From Macrocystis pyrifera (lineage: Eukaryota; Sar; Phaeophyceae; Laminariales; Laminariaceae): a stretch of 64,000 nucleotides of DNA. The notes under the pieces are model-generated. The model worked only from the letters and a program-made list of their open reading frames with translations. It was not told where the DNA came from and did not search any database. Each line of letters starts with the position of its first letter. The stretch's first letter is position 1. The stretch spans positions 1 to 64,000 of the forward strand of contig JASSKH010000028.1 of the NCBI GenBank assembly GCA_031763025.1, given 5' to 3'. Shown here piece by piece: positions 12,296 through 24,125 of the stretch. A program made the translations under genes and the position numbers.

Positions 12296-12990
12296 AGTCC
12301 CGCAGATCATACAGATCCTGCAGATGATACAGATATCCTTCAGATCATACAGACCCACCGAAGAAAAATGTTCATATCATGCAGATCGTACAGACCCTAT
12401 CTCGCTAAAGATGTACAGATCGGCAGATCGGACAAATCCCATCCCGGTCAAAATGTACTGATTGTACAGATCACACAGATTATATTCAGGTACACATCTA
12501 TGCAAATTGCAACCAGACAGATCCCCTTCCGGTTAAACATTTGCGTGTCATTGAGATCAACCGGATCCCACCTGACACACAAGTGGAATGATACGGAATA
12601 TACATGTCTCCCCAGGTAAACTAGTTCGAGTGTGTAGATAATAGATCGAACGGATCATTCATGCAGATCCTCCACATCATGAACACATGGCGTTCAGATC
12701 ATCCCACCCAGCACGCAAGTGCAATCGTAAAGACCAAGCAGATCTCACCGCCAAAAAAAGGGTGATACGTCTACATTATACAGACCCTGCAGATCGTACA
12801 GATCCTTCAGATCATTCGGACCCACCCACGCAAAGGCATTCATCAGTTAATCACGGTACATGTTTGTATGATTAACATGTGTACTTCATGCAGGTAGTGC
12901 AGACCCCACCCGGTACACCCGGTAGAGGTGTTCAGATCATTAAGGATCACATATATCGGAGATACAGATCCCACCCAGGCGACAAATACC
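12296..12990 (+). repeat. Degenerate CAGATC-rich tandem array
   Basis: The motif CAGATC followed by A/N-TACAGA or CTGCAGAT recurs dozens of times in irregular 10-13 bp steps (for example cagatcatacagatcctgc near 12303, and again near 12376, 12415, 12467, 12665, 12790 and 12964). It reads as a diverged short-period satellite. One frame crosses part of it (12101-12619), but the peptide is simply the repeat translated, so I do not call it coding. It lies inside the 5.5-kb intron between the exons at 10842 and 16536. Confidence 0.7.
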
Positions 12991-13376
12991 TGCATGATAC
13001 AAACCCCGTCAATTTCCTCCTGAGTGCTACGCTTTCCTTTGAGCAATTCAGTAGTTCATGTCTCCTATACGCCAAGACATGCGAGAGCATCGAAGACTAA
13101 ACTACTTTGGACAGAGGTTTCCTCTAGCTCTCCGGGGCGCTAAAAAAAAAAAAAACTAAACTAATACTCTTCGCTCTTTTGGTAATACATCAGTAGCCCA
13201 TGACTCAGTTTACTCCGAGATCACTTTTAATCAAAACAGAGGTGCAAGGGTTTTACCTGCGTCTCCCTTTTCAACTTGCGACACCCCCCGGATTTCGTGC
13301 CACCCACATTCCAAAGGGGAACCTTGTACGTATATACCGAATGCGTGCCGGGTACGAATCGAGAATGCTATTAATA

Positions 13377-13482
13377 TTACGGGGGACCATAGTTAATAGG
13401 ACCTACGGTACAGATAAAAAACCCACATAATTACCTATTTTTACTGACTATATTTGGTCCTATTTACTATGGTCCTCCGTAA
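13377..13482. mobile_element. TA-flanked MITE, copy 1
   Basis: A 106-bp palindromic-ended element: TTACGGGGGACCATAGTTAA at the left, the inverse (ending ggtcctccgtaa) at the right, and a TA duplicated on both sides (13375-13376 and 13483-13484). The centre holds aaaaacccacataattacctatttttac. The TA duplication and short TIRs suggest a Tc1/mariner-type non-autonomous element. Related copies lie at 27464, 38038, 38472, 44056, 45016, 50490 and 50603. Confidence 0.8.
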
Positions 13483-13933
13483 TAATCACGTCATTCCGCC
13501 CTCTATGTATAACTTCTGGGCGTACTTTTTTTTGCAGCAGCAGATCAGGGGCGTCCGTGTGAAAAAGAGCAAACGACACACCACCCACACCCTCAGAGGT
13601 CGGAATGGAAAAAAAAAAAAAACCGCTGCAATCGTTGTGATCAACGTGACGAAATAAGACACTATTTTTTTTCCTTCATTTTTTCATTTTTTCATTTTTT
13701 TTCACTTGATTCTAGTACCCCCCCTCGTGTCTAGCGAAAACAAATTATGTGACGGTTCACAATTTTGTTTTTTTCCGGGCACCCTTGGGCGGATGGACAG
13801 TTTTTTGCTGGCTCTGAACAAACAGTTTACAAACAGACTGCTGTACGCAGTAGTGCTTGCCCCCCATATCTTCTCTATATCAGTACGCCCGGGGTACTAA
13901 GCATTTACTACATCAGTTAGGCTGCGCACTGCC

Positions 13934-13934
<1 letters not shown>

Positions 13935-14008
<74 letters not shown>
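13935..14008 (+). repeat. 74-nt poly(C) homopolymer
   Basis: An uninterrupted run of C from 13935 to 14008. It is inside an intron on the coding strand. The length may be affected by sequencing or assembly, since such runs are hard to call. Confidence 0.9.
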
Positions 14009-14010
<2 letters not shown>

Positions 14011-14540
14011 AGGCAATTGGCTGCACGAAACACTCTAGCTACCCGGTGTATGACCTACAACTTCATTACACTGACACCATACGACACTGCTGTGGATAGT
14101 CAAAACACAAGATACGTCAAGTATATTTTCTCTGGCCGGCCTCGTTTAAAACCTAAAGCTATTGCAGCAGTACCTACGACGATTCCAAGATACACGTGTG
14201 TGTTCCACGTTGCAACGCCTATTGGCACGTCAGGAATACGTTCGAACTACCGCCGACGCTGGCGCAGGTGTTCGCACCTTTCCCGTCATGGGCAAGGCTG
14301 TGCTTGATGATTAAAAGTGACTGCAAGATTCGATTGCACTCAGCGCATGAAAATAGGGACCTCTTTCGAGGTGGCCGAAGCCGAATAGACCGAAGTTATA
14401 ATCTACTGGACAACCACTGACCCAAACAGGCCGAAACGAAAGAAGCCAGGACCGGCGACATTTGGTTCGACGACGAACACACCATCACAGCAACTACTGT
14501 CCACCATCTACCAACACACGCAAGTTGACGACACCTACTT

Positions 14541-15104
14541 TCATATTAATATTGTTGCCGCTGTGTTTTCTATGTCCTTGATCTCGTGGATGATGTGTTG
14601 GTGGCCCTGCTTGTTCAGGTGTATCGTGACGATGTCTGGGAGTTCGCTCTCCCTCGACAAGTGCATTAGCGGAGCTTGATCTTGACCTCTTTCGTGAGCT
14701 CGCGGATGGATATAGAAGAACCGATTTGCCATGGGTTTCATGGAAGCGCAGACTTTTAGGTTGCTGATATCGTTGGGCCTAGCCTTGTTGTCGACGTACA
14801 ACGGCACGCTGCCAACCAAAGACATGAATCTTCTCGCTATCGGCATTTTTGAGCAGACTATGGTCTCCTTCATCATGAGTACCGCACGCGTAATATCTGC
14901 CTTCGTCGAAGAAATGGCCGTGAGCCTCAGTAGCCCCGACTTGAAAGCATAACCGAACTTTGACAGCATCATCTTGTACGGAGACATAGACTCCTCGTTG
15001 CCCGGTTTACTGCCAAGGTTGGCTTCATTTAAACGCCGTAAGACACAATACCCCCCCTTTTTGTGTACCACGTTGAGTATTGCCGGAGTCGCGGCGCACC
15101 ACAA
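14541..15104 (-). pseudogene. Unrecognised 187-codon frame, antisense in intron
   Basis: The longest open frame of the 5.5-kb intron, reading against the surrounding gene. The peptide has normal amino-acid composition and protein-like segments (for example SMSPYKMMLSKFGYAFKSG and SLVGSVPLYVDNKARPNDI). A second frame lies upstream on the same strand (15754-15212). A frameshifted continuation can be read between them around 15105-15212, so the two may be one decayed gene of about 400 codons. I recognise no domain. A relic of another mobile element is as likely as a host gene. Confidence 0.35.
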
Positions 15105-15211
15105 CGATGCCTCGCGGTAACGATATTGAACGTTGGAGCACTCGACGTAGCACTAACGAGTTGGATGGGGTCCATCACCTTGTCCGACGCCGAGTTCAAT
15201 TCGGTCACCGC

Positions 15212-15754
15212 TTAGAAAAGCACATCGACCCGTCCAATATGTTCGGAGATGAAGCGTGAGCACCCCCTCCCTTCCCTCCCAACGAATGTTGAAGCCGGGT
15301 ATGCCAAGTGATTTAACTCACGCAAGGAAGCATCGCTAACCCCGAGTCCTGGTGCGTCAATTTCATACACATTGTGGCTGGTGGATCGGGTTGACATACG
15401 GCCCGATTCACTGCGTCTCCTCGGCTGAAGAGCCATCCGATCATGTTGTTTTTTCACCATCCTCTGGGCTTCCAGTAGTACTTGCACCAAGCTGTCGCAT
15501 GCTGACATCCGGCTACCAACCTGAAGAATACGCTGCCGATCAGCGTGCGGTCGACACCAGCTGCCGGCTTGGCAACCGGTATGCTGGAGCTCGTTTTCCG
15601 CCCCAGATCCGAATCGTTTCGATTGTAAGAATAACAATGTCCTCCAATCGCTTGTTCGATTTTTTTTCTGTGTCGTGCCTGCCGATGGGCGCAAACGTTC
15701 ATAGCAACGGAAAATCCTTGCGGGTGTTGACCGTTGTTCTGTTTTACCGTACAC
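15212..15754 (-). pseudogene. Unrecognised frame upstream of the 14541-15104 frame
   Basis: A 180-codon reverse-strand frame that ends just before the unknown frame at 15104 and may be its broken N-terminal part. The C-terminal third (RFISEHIGRVDVLF) is followed, in another frame, by TELNSASDKVMDPIQLV, which also reads like protein. No domain is recognised. A chance open frame cannot be excluded. Confidence 0.25.
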
Positions 15755-16535
15755 CGCTCCTCTGGTGCCTTTTTAGTGTAGCAGTTGTAGTTGGACGCGA
15801 GATCGGCGTTGAACGGGGGCATGGTCGCATTCTATCCCGTTGCTGCTGTGGCAGCTGCCTAACCAGTTGTACGCGCGAAGACTACAAACACCGACAGGGA
15901 GCTGTACAGACTGGCGCTGACATCGTTTAGACAACCGACCTTGCTGTGAAACAGCGATGCAAGGAGATTGTTTTGTATGTACCTGTGCCTCCAGAGGCTT
16001 ACCCAACGATGGACACAGCTGCATCCCAGATAGCGCAGGACTGCAAGAAAGGAAGGATTATGAAACTGGTAGACAGCTACCGAAGTGGGCGCAAGCAATC
16101 GCTCTTCACTGGTCAGGATTCGCGTTCTACGCTCGATGTGTCGTACGGGCAATCGAGCTGGTGGACTTATATGACTGCTCCTTGGCACTTGCTCGTGGGA
16201 AATTCCCTACTCCGTAATTTTAACAACGTACCAACGAGCCGGCTATGCTAACGCTAGATAAAAGGACTCCATATGCTGCGAATTTGCCAACTAGGCCACA
16301 TTGTGCCCGTTCCTCTACCAGAACACGCCAGTTGTGGGGGCGACGAAAGAAAGTGGCATCTAGGTTTTTCAACGGCGATGGTTGAGGATGAGGTCATGAG
16401 GTCACATGTCGGCTGTATACTGCATGAGCTATCAACACTACCATCCATCGTGTTGCTTACAACAACATAACTGACTGTTTGTTCATGAATCTTTTACGGA
16501 ACATACACCTGCACCGCTTTCGTCCCGTGTTGCAG

Positions 16536-16789
16536 ATTTACTTCTGCTGTTGTGGCCAATATTCTTCGTGACAGCGGCACGCCCGGACCCCCATCTTAGG
16601 GTCCGCAACTTCAAAAAATCGGCGACGAGAGGATCGGAGCGTGTCGCGAGCGTATCGGAAACATTCTGCATGCCTTTGTCATTGAGGCGGCGTAAGGAAA
16701 AGCGAACCACAGGAGAAACGGGGCGAAGCACGTCCTTCGTGGGAATGTGCCGATGCCTCATTTCATGGGCAGGTGATGAGTGCATTTGA
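16536..16789 (+). CDS. Unrecognised membrane protein, exon D (C-terminal?)
   Basis: The acceptor cccgtgttgcag ends at 16535. The first two bases complete the Asp codon begun at 10986. The frame gives a hydrophobic LLLLLWPIFFVTAA segment, then PDPHLRVRNFKKSATRG, and then a basic, Ser/Thr-rich tail (LRRRKEKRTTGETG), the usual look of a membrane segment followed by a cytosolic tail. The frame closes at TGA 16787-16789. A CAG/GTGATG at about 16772 could be a further donor, so the true C-terminus is uncertain. A related large-intron architecture fits brown-algal genes. Confidence 0.6.
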
Positions 16790-18194
16790 TGCCGTACAGT
16801 AGTAAACTACCAGGTATACTGTAGTCGACAGCCAGTATTCGACTCGCTTGAGCATTGACGCGCTCTTCCTGTCTATGGCAATAGGCCAGAAATGCTCGGA
16901 ATAAATTGTCGCGTAGGCCAACTTACTAAAACGAATAGTACGGCACTTCCATCCATAGTTTTGCCCTCCGGGGACCTGCTGCTCACGGATCCGCACCTAC
17001 GGCGCAACCTACAGTATATATAGGCTCGCCCTTCCCCACCGACTCTTTGTCCCTTCTCCCCGCCCACTTCGGCAGAAATCTTCGCACGAGCACGGCCCTC
17101 GGCATTTCGGCGTCCCTAATAACTCCCCACCCAGGCGGGACCCCGCCCTCCCACCCATCTCAAGGGCACCAGCATTACGCTTTCTTCTGACGCCCCAAGT
17201 TTCAAGGCCAAGGTCCTCAAAAGCATCGGCGCAAGGGCTCGAAGCCGGCAGTGGGCAGCAGCGTGCAAGGGCTCCTCCGAACCAGGGTATTCAGATAATC
17301 CCAACCCCGTCACGAGACACACCGACGGCGAGCCTCAGCAGCAGACAAGCGTGCACAGTGTAGCTCTTAATATAGCAGGCTGAGCTTTCCTCAGGAAAAT
17401 TCGGACTATGGTAAGTTACCGGTATGCAATCATGGTGAGACAATAGGCCGCCGCGCAATATGTGGATTTTTGTCAGGCTGGCTGTTGCCTTGCCAAACAG
17501 ATGTTGTTTGCGCAAATTTACAGCGTACCTCCTAATTTAAACAGGTGGATGTAGTATGCGCTGTGGCGTGAGAGTATGTAGACGTTTCAGAGCATGGAGA
17601 GAGGGCAAAGAGGATGACGTGGCATGGGTGCAAGGACGACAAGGTTGGCCGTGAAGGCGGGACAGAAGGGTTAACCCTTCGGGTTCTCTTTGGCGGAATA
17701 TCTGTATGTGTTTTAATACATAAAAAAGTGGGTCAAACGTAAGTCCGTTTGGTTGAAACGATATACAAAAAAACAGCTATCGAAGTCCACTACAGTAGTG
17801 AGAGTGGTAACACAGCAGGGAGATGTTCGTGGTGGAGGTTTGGTTGAGACCTCTGAAACTCTCGCATTCGAAAAAAAAAAAACACGATGTAATCATGACA
17901 CTAGACGAGGCAAGAGTTACTCTGGTACTCCATAGTATATTCTGCCCGGGATCTGCAGCAGAGCACATGTGAGGGGAAGGAAGGGGTCAACAGACACCAC
18001 CGCACTCGCCAGCCAGGGTACATCCGAGGAGCGGTGCAGAGCGCTGCGGCATGTAGGTGCCTTTCTGAACGGAATCGTGGAGGGTGCAAAACCATTTTTG
18101 GGATTGCAGAGGGAAACATACTACAGTATCACGACGAAAAACGACGGCGACAAGAGCATCGACCACTGTCTTGGTTGGGGCCGTGTCCAACCTA
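16790..18194. other. No gene supported
   Basis: A pyrimidine-rich acceptor (gactctttgtcccttctccc followed by cgcccacttcggcag) precedes an open frame at 17076-17361 that reads as a Pro/Ser/Arg-rich peptide. Neither of the splice phases I tried from the exon at 16536 joins it cleanly, so it is not called. The rest holds nothing I recognise. Confidence 0.4.
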
Positions 18195-20130
18195 CAATGC
18201 ACGAAATCGCTTAAACTCGGTCCCACGATCATCGACCTCTTGCCCCCGAGGCCGATTCAACTTTCGCTCGGAGGTGAACCATCCACTGATGAGACGACAG
18301 AAGCAATTAAGGGCATGGCAGAATGGAAAGTCGTTGGGCCAGATAGCCTGCCGGCCGAATTCCTGAAATTCGACCACCTTGTATTCGTCCAGTGCTTTTA
18401 CAACATCCTTGTCAACGTTTGGATATCGGAAGAAGTCCCCCAGCATTAGGCAGATGCGACCATCAAGGTCGTTCACGAAAAAAAGACCGAACTGACTACT
18501 GAGGGATTTCGCTCGTTGCTCACGCAGGCAAAGTGTTGTTGAAAATCGTCGCGTCCCGTCTGAGTAACTACTGCGAGGCCGAGGGTATACTGCTGGAAGA
18601 ACAGTGCGGCTTCAGTCCCGCACGATCAACGGTCGACATGCTATTCGTGCGCCAGTTGCCACAGCTCGGATGACCCATGAAAGCCCCTATACATATGCTT
18701 CATCAACCGAGACCTACTGTGGGAGGTACTCACACGCTTTGGCGTACCAACCAAGATGCTTCCAAGTATCCGCGATTTCACGAAGACAGACGGGCTTGGG
18801 TGCGTCCGGATGACGGCGAGCACTCGGAATGGTTTACTGTCACGCAGGGGCTATGGCAAGGTTGCGTGCTTTCACCGTTACTGCGCAACGTGTTCTTCGC
18901 TGCGGTACACGTTGTACTGGTACGCTTCAGCAAAAACGAAGTCATTGCAGAGACTTGCTTCACTTCAAAGGAGTTGGAGTGGTCGAAAAAGATGAGTCAT
19001 TGGCATGCGTGCGAAGGGCTGTGTGGGGACCGTTGAACGCCGATGACGCGAAAATTATCTCGAAGTCGGCTGAAGGACTATTAAATAGGTAAAATTATGA
19101 CAGATATCGTGGCTGCCTTTGAAGCAGCACGCCTCATGACATCGGAAAATAATACAAAGATGATACTGATAAGAACACAGGATCAGACACTCCTCGCCCC
19201 ACCGCTCGTCACCCAAGCAGCAACCCAGAGGATTAAACAGACGGCCCAGTTATCAAACCTGTGCGGCATCATCCACGAAAGCGCTGACCTCTCGCTCAAA
19301 AGCAACCGACGGATCCGTCTTATGCGGGCATGTCTCAAACACTACGCCCCGGAGTTATACGATAGGACGACCGTCCCGCTTAGTCTGAAAGTCCGCATGC
19401 TGAAGGCCGATGTGATTGAGACCCTGCGGTACGGATGTATGACGTGGACGCTGAGAACTTAACACTTCGCCAGGCTGCGAACGGCTCATCACTACAGTAA
19501 GTCCTCTTGTGAGGCATTGATTTCCAGCGCCGATTTCGTACCGACCACACCGCCCTCTCGCGTGCGAAGGCCCTAACGATGCCACGTTGCGAGACCATCG
19601 AAGCCACCATCCGTAAACGGCGGGGGGCGTGTCGCGGCAAACCAGGGGGCGATTCCTAGTCGAGTAATGTTAGAGACGATGACTAGTGGGGAGATTTTGA
19701 GACTTGGCAGACATTTTGAGGTTTGGCAAAGACGCACGGTTGAAGACCTTTGGGACATTCGAGCCACCGAGGGATCAACGGAACACGCCCCCTTGGTGTT
19801 TGAAGTTGGCACAGCGCTGTGGTCTACATACAGCAGCAGAGGCGGGTGAGTGGTACGGGGGGGCCTCGAAGTAAATGAACGGCTCAAGGTCAAGTGGCGC
19901 GAGAATGAGGAAAAGCTGAGTAGGCAGCGTCGCGCATCCGTCATGGGTGGTATCCAAGGGAATGGGTGGGGGAGGTGGCAACATGAGCAGTAAACGGAAA
20001 CCCGACGAAGAGAATGGGGACAGGGGGGGGCAACAGGAGGAATATAAGGGGAACCGCGGTGGACAAGAGTAGGAAGGGGATGGAAGACAGGGTAGCAAGG
20101 CACCAGGTCGACTAGGAAGTTGACCATTTT
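18195..20130 (+). pseudogene. Decayed non-LTR reverse transcriptase (copy D)
   Basis: Fragments in all three frames align with the intact family sequence: PTIIDLLPPRPIQLSLGGEP (18.2 kb), the RT finger/palm part around 18.6-19.1 kb, and the C-terminal region ([19 protein letters not shown], 19.38 kb). The YADD active-site box is altered to NADDAK-like sequence near 19038. No contiguous protein could be made. Confidence 0.75.
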
Positions 20131-21330
20131 CATGCTACTCGAACCACCAACTGCTGCAGCTGCTTCAAACGTGATCTTTCTTTCTTTTCGTGTCTTTTCT
20201 TGCGATGTGAAAGAGTGATGCATGTGTCGAGGCTCTGTCTCTGTGAAGAGAAATGGCAGAGGTGGCACCGAAGTGTCTGTGAAGATCACCAGTAACGAAG
20301 AAGAAAAGCGATGGTTCGAAATTCGGCGCTACGATAGGTATGTATGGATCGCAAAGTCCATACGCTAACACTTTGATCTTCCGTGAATTCTGTTTTCTTG
20401 AAATATTTCTTCCTTGGTGTCCTCATGAAAAGTAGTCTTGTTCTGTAGGTGGATGACGAACTTGTTTTTGTGTTTGGCATTGACTGCTGTGACGCATCCT
20501 TTCCGGGGGTAGGCCACGACAGCATCAATACTACCACCGCTGTCGACGAAGGACGGAGGGGCGGCGTCCCCCTCTCGTATTTTGTCTGGAAATTTCTCCC
20601 GCGACGTTCCTGTTGTCCCCCGTCTCGTGTGCTTCCAAGGAAAGGGGGTGCAGACCGCGTGGCCATGGCTCTAGCTGCAGTCGAAACCCATGCCGGCTGC
20701 CGCTCGGGCCCTGTCTGTGGGTTGCATTGTTTTCCTTGCCTTCGTTCTTGGTCTTACTCCGTTTATATGTGGTGGTATTATTTTTTCTGCTTTTAGCTGT
20801 TTCTTTAATTTTTTGGGGGATTTTGTTTCTTCGTTATATCTCTTTTCGTGTTTCTATCATTTTCTCTCGCTCATAAAATTTGTAGGTCACGCCTGTCGTA
20901 TCTAATAAAAGATTACATAGCATTGCAACGTTTTTTATTCATCAGTTTGACTGTTATTTCCCTTCGTCATTAGAACTATGTTAATATCTACAAATAGTGG
21001 TTTTGTTCATTTAGGTCTGCTACATCCTTTGCGGGGGAGCACGTCACTGTTTCCTTTCTATAATTTATTTTTCCCTATTTCTGTTTTTTCTTTCTCTTTC
21101 GATTTTTGTTCTCGATTTCATAGAATGTGGATGTCGTGCTAGTCGTATCCGGTATCAGGTATGATGACATGGCATTGCATCGTCTACTCTGTTTATTGCC
21201 TGACAGTGTGGTATCGCTGTGGCGAACTTTTGTGACCCATAACTTGTATCTATGTAGAATCGAAGATTCGGCACGAACACCGGTTGTACTGGATGCTGAT
21301 GGGTAGAAACATTGGTTTAATGTGAAGAAC
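18195..21330 (+). mobile_element. RTE-like non-LTR retrotransposon, degenerate copy D
   Basis: Begins abruptly at a position equivalent to 52984 of copy A (LPPRPIQLSLGGEP, WKVVGPDSLPAEFLK) and continues through a heavily mutated reverse transcriptase and C-terminal region to about 20130. A long 3' UTR follows, ending with ggtttaatgtgaagaac near 21330. Numerous stops and frameshifts make it the oldest of the plus-strand copies. The 5' truncation is the usual outcome of incomplete target-primed reverse transcription. Confidence 0.8.
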
Positions 21331-21384
21331 GCACAGACACTGTTTGCTTACTTTATGTGTTCTTCACGTTAAACCGTCCTTTCT

Positions 21385-22445
21385 ATCTCCGTTCCCCTCG
21401 CTGCCTCGGCAAGGCATACTGCGAGGCATGCCCTATCAGGCTTGCAGCGAGAGGGGTAGGTATTTCTGGTGCGTGTAAGGCCGGACTTACCCTCAAGGAG
21501 TGATGTCTTCTCGCTGCTGCGTGCGGCCGCGAGGCTGAGGCATGGCAGTAGAGTTGGGCCGTACGTGGTGTGTCTGGCACGGATACCTACGCTTCGCGCG
21601 TCTTTTTATAGGCAGCAGCGACAGAGCAGCAATGTTCACTCACGATGTCCGTGCGCAGAGGCAGGCGCCACAACAGGATAAACTACAGCACAGTCTAACC
21701 GCGCCGACAGGAGGCTGAATTCGACGACGAAGGAGGGGGGAGACAGAGCGTCGACGAGCGGGGAAGAGACGGATTGAACTCACCCTGACGGAGATTTTTT
21801 TGTTTTCCAGAGCAAAACCGCAAGTGCGAGGAGCATTTGTTTTTGCGACAGGGCAGAAGGAGAGCCGACTGGAAGCGAGCGACAACGAGAGAACGTGCGA
21901 AGGAGCGGTTCGATCGGGCTAAGGCGATGAGGAGGCTACGGAGAACGGCAACAGGAAGGCACACGGAGACCCACGACCGGTGCGCAACTATCACGAGAGC
22001 AACATTCATGTTTTCTTTTCTGTTTTTGTTTTACGAGGCAGTAGTATGTACATGGTACCTGTTATTTACGTCACTGGTCTTTGTACTGTAGGCGACTTGT
22101 ACACCCTTCGCAGGAAATGACCCCCGTAATTATCAGGGACGTGGTATCATAGCTGTGCTGCACCTTTGTCAGAGAAGCCTGGGAGACATGGTGATCGTTG
22201 ATATTTGTACGGGGGGCTTTGGCTTGACCGCTATTTTCTCACTGCATGTCCGCAAGTCGTCGCTCTGACAGCACCCCAGACAAGAGGCGTGTTCTTCTCT
22301 GTGTTCACGACTGACTACCGTACGTTTCGTACGGCGCAAGCAGCACTCTAGACAGCAACCGCTGTGGTCAGCAAGCACGAGTTGGTTAGTTGTGGGAACG
22401 GGGAGAACTCTATGCTGTAGTTGAGTGGATATCCGCGGCCATGTT
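21385..22445 (-). repeat. Dispersed 1-kb repeat, copy 2 (inverted)
   Basis: The reverse strand of this segment matches 2757-3795 along its whole length. Examples are ctcgcacttgcggttttgctc near 21825 and the ggctgcctcggcaaggc-type terminal block near 21400. A 96-codon frame at 22459-22169 resembles parts of two different frames of copy 1, which argues against conserved coding. It lies between the tail of non-LTR copy D and the copia element. Confidence 0.6.
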
Positions 22446-22732
22446 AGTTCAGTTTGCACATTGATTTCATTTCATATGTGCTCCTTCTTCGTCCCGTGTA
22501 TTGTTTTTGGTGGAAGGTGTTGTGCTTCCAGCCGAATTGTTTTTTTTCAATGGGTTTTCGGATCTTCCTATGGCTTCAGTAAGGAGACCACTCTTGCGGC
22601 AATCGCTACGACTGTTCCCGGTACCCCCGTCCAACCGGGAATCAGCTGCCGGTGCTTGGGACTGACCCCAGGAGCCGGCAGTAGTCGTGGCCGCACTCGT
22701 ACGGTCAACCGCAGCAATACCAACAACCACCT

Positions 22733-23420
22733 TTGCAGCAGCACCAGCCACCGCCTTCGCAGCAATACCAGTCACCGCCTCTGCAGTATAGCCAACCACC
22801 GCCTACCACCGCCTCCGCAGCAGTAGCAGCCACCTCCACCGCCGCCACAGTACCTTCAGAATCCCCTCAGCTATGTCTCGCCCTCTTCCTCTGCTCCTCC
22901 TCCGGAGCATCCACATCTCCCCCGAGCACCCTACATCTCCTGATGACACGTTCCGTGTCACAAGGCGAGTCGGATTCGAGTGTTGGTAGCGAAGGATTAA
23001 CCGGTCTGGCGCTTGCAGGGCAGACTGATGGTAAGACTGTTGGGGGGCGTGACGAAAGACCACCCCAGTAGTGAGTTATGGTTTTCCGACAACGGGCCAC
23101 CAACCACATTGCCAGTGATCCTCGGTTTGTGTTTACGACTGGGTAGAGATTCGCCCTGGGAAGGAGAGAGTTCTGATTGGTGATGGGAAGGAGATGATGG
23201 TGACAGGAGTAGGTATCATCAACCTGAAACTGCACTCCAAGACAGACTTTCACGTATGGTTGACGGTGATAGAGGGGTATCGGGTTAGACCTTTTTTCCC
23301 TACACCAGGCCCAAGCGTGGCAAACAATCACTATTCAAAAGGATGGCGTGCTCTTGTTCGGCAACCGTCGCACCTTTCCTCGTGATTCGATCGGATCATG
23401 TTTGCATGTGACTAGCGTGG
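22733..23420 (+). pseudogene. Copia gag C-terminus and protease/pre-integrase relic
   Basis: A Gln/Pro-rich segment (HQPPPSQQYQSPPLQYSQPPP) ends the gag-like part at 23071. Shifted frames then give RATNHIASDPRF, where the aspartic protease motif DSGATNHI would be expected but the catalytic Asp-Ser-Gly is lost. LIGDGKEMMVTGVG and LKLHSKTDFHVWLT follow, and then LFGNRRTFPRDSIGSCL, all typical of the copia protease-to-GAG-pre-integrase stretch. It is non-functional. Confidence 0.7.
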
Positions 23421-24125
23421 ACCCGACGGACCCGACCCCCACTGCAGGGCTTAATGCTGTGGCTGCCTTGTCTTGTGTGGAAAGTCCGGCCATACTTCAG
23501 TGCGTGGTGTTTCACGTGCGCCCCCCCTTCCCTCTTTAACGTGGATAGGGCGGGGCCCTCGGTGTTTGACTCCTTCCCCCTTTGCCACCATAATGTAGAA
23601 GGGGTAGTGACTGTGGATGATGGTTTCCCGCCCGCCTTTAAAGGCGTAGTACCTCAGGATTCACGTTTCCAGCCCACCGACAGCGGTGTAGTACCTGTGA
23701 TTTCTTGTTTGCCCCTCCCGGCTCCAGGTGACGCAGATGCAGGAACTGCAGTGCAACCAGGAGTAGAGCAAGGAGTGGTAAGGATTAGACCTCTGGTGGC
23801 CGCCCCCGGCATGCAGGAGACAGACATGAGCGTATTTACTGGTGCTCGGCTAATGGATGGTCAGGATGACACTGTGTCTACCGATTTATGTTCCCACCCC
23901 CTTCATGCTGCGGCAGCCTGAGCACTTACAGAGTCGCATTGGAAGGAACTTGAGGATAGGAACGTTGGCATGACTGCTGCACCTGTACTTGCTCCGGGTA
24001 GGCCCCATTTATGTTGGGAAACGTGATAGGTTTATTGTTATTTAACACTGTCACGTATCCTCCGGCCATGTAAACGGACTTCTGTCGAGGGAAACGGCTG
24101 AACAGCACGGTATCACCCTGACGGG

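Noticed and set aside
17076-17361. Terminal exon of the gene at 757-16789
   Set aside because: It has a good acceptor and a 95-codon open frame, but the two donors I tried in the preceding exon do not join it in phase.
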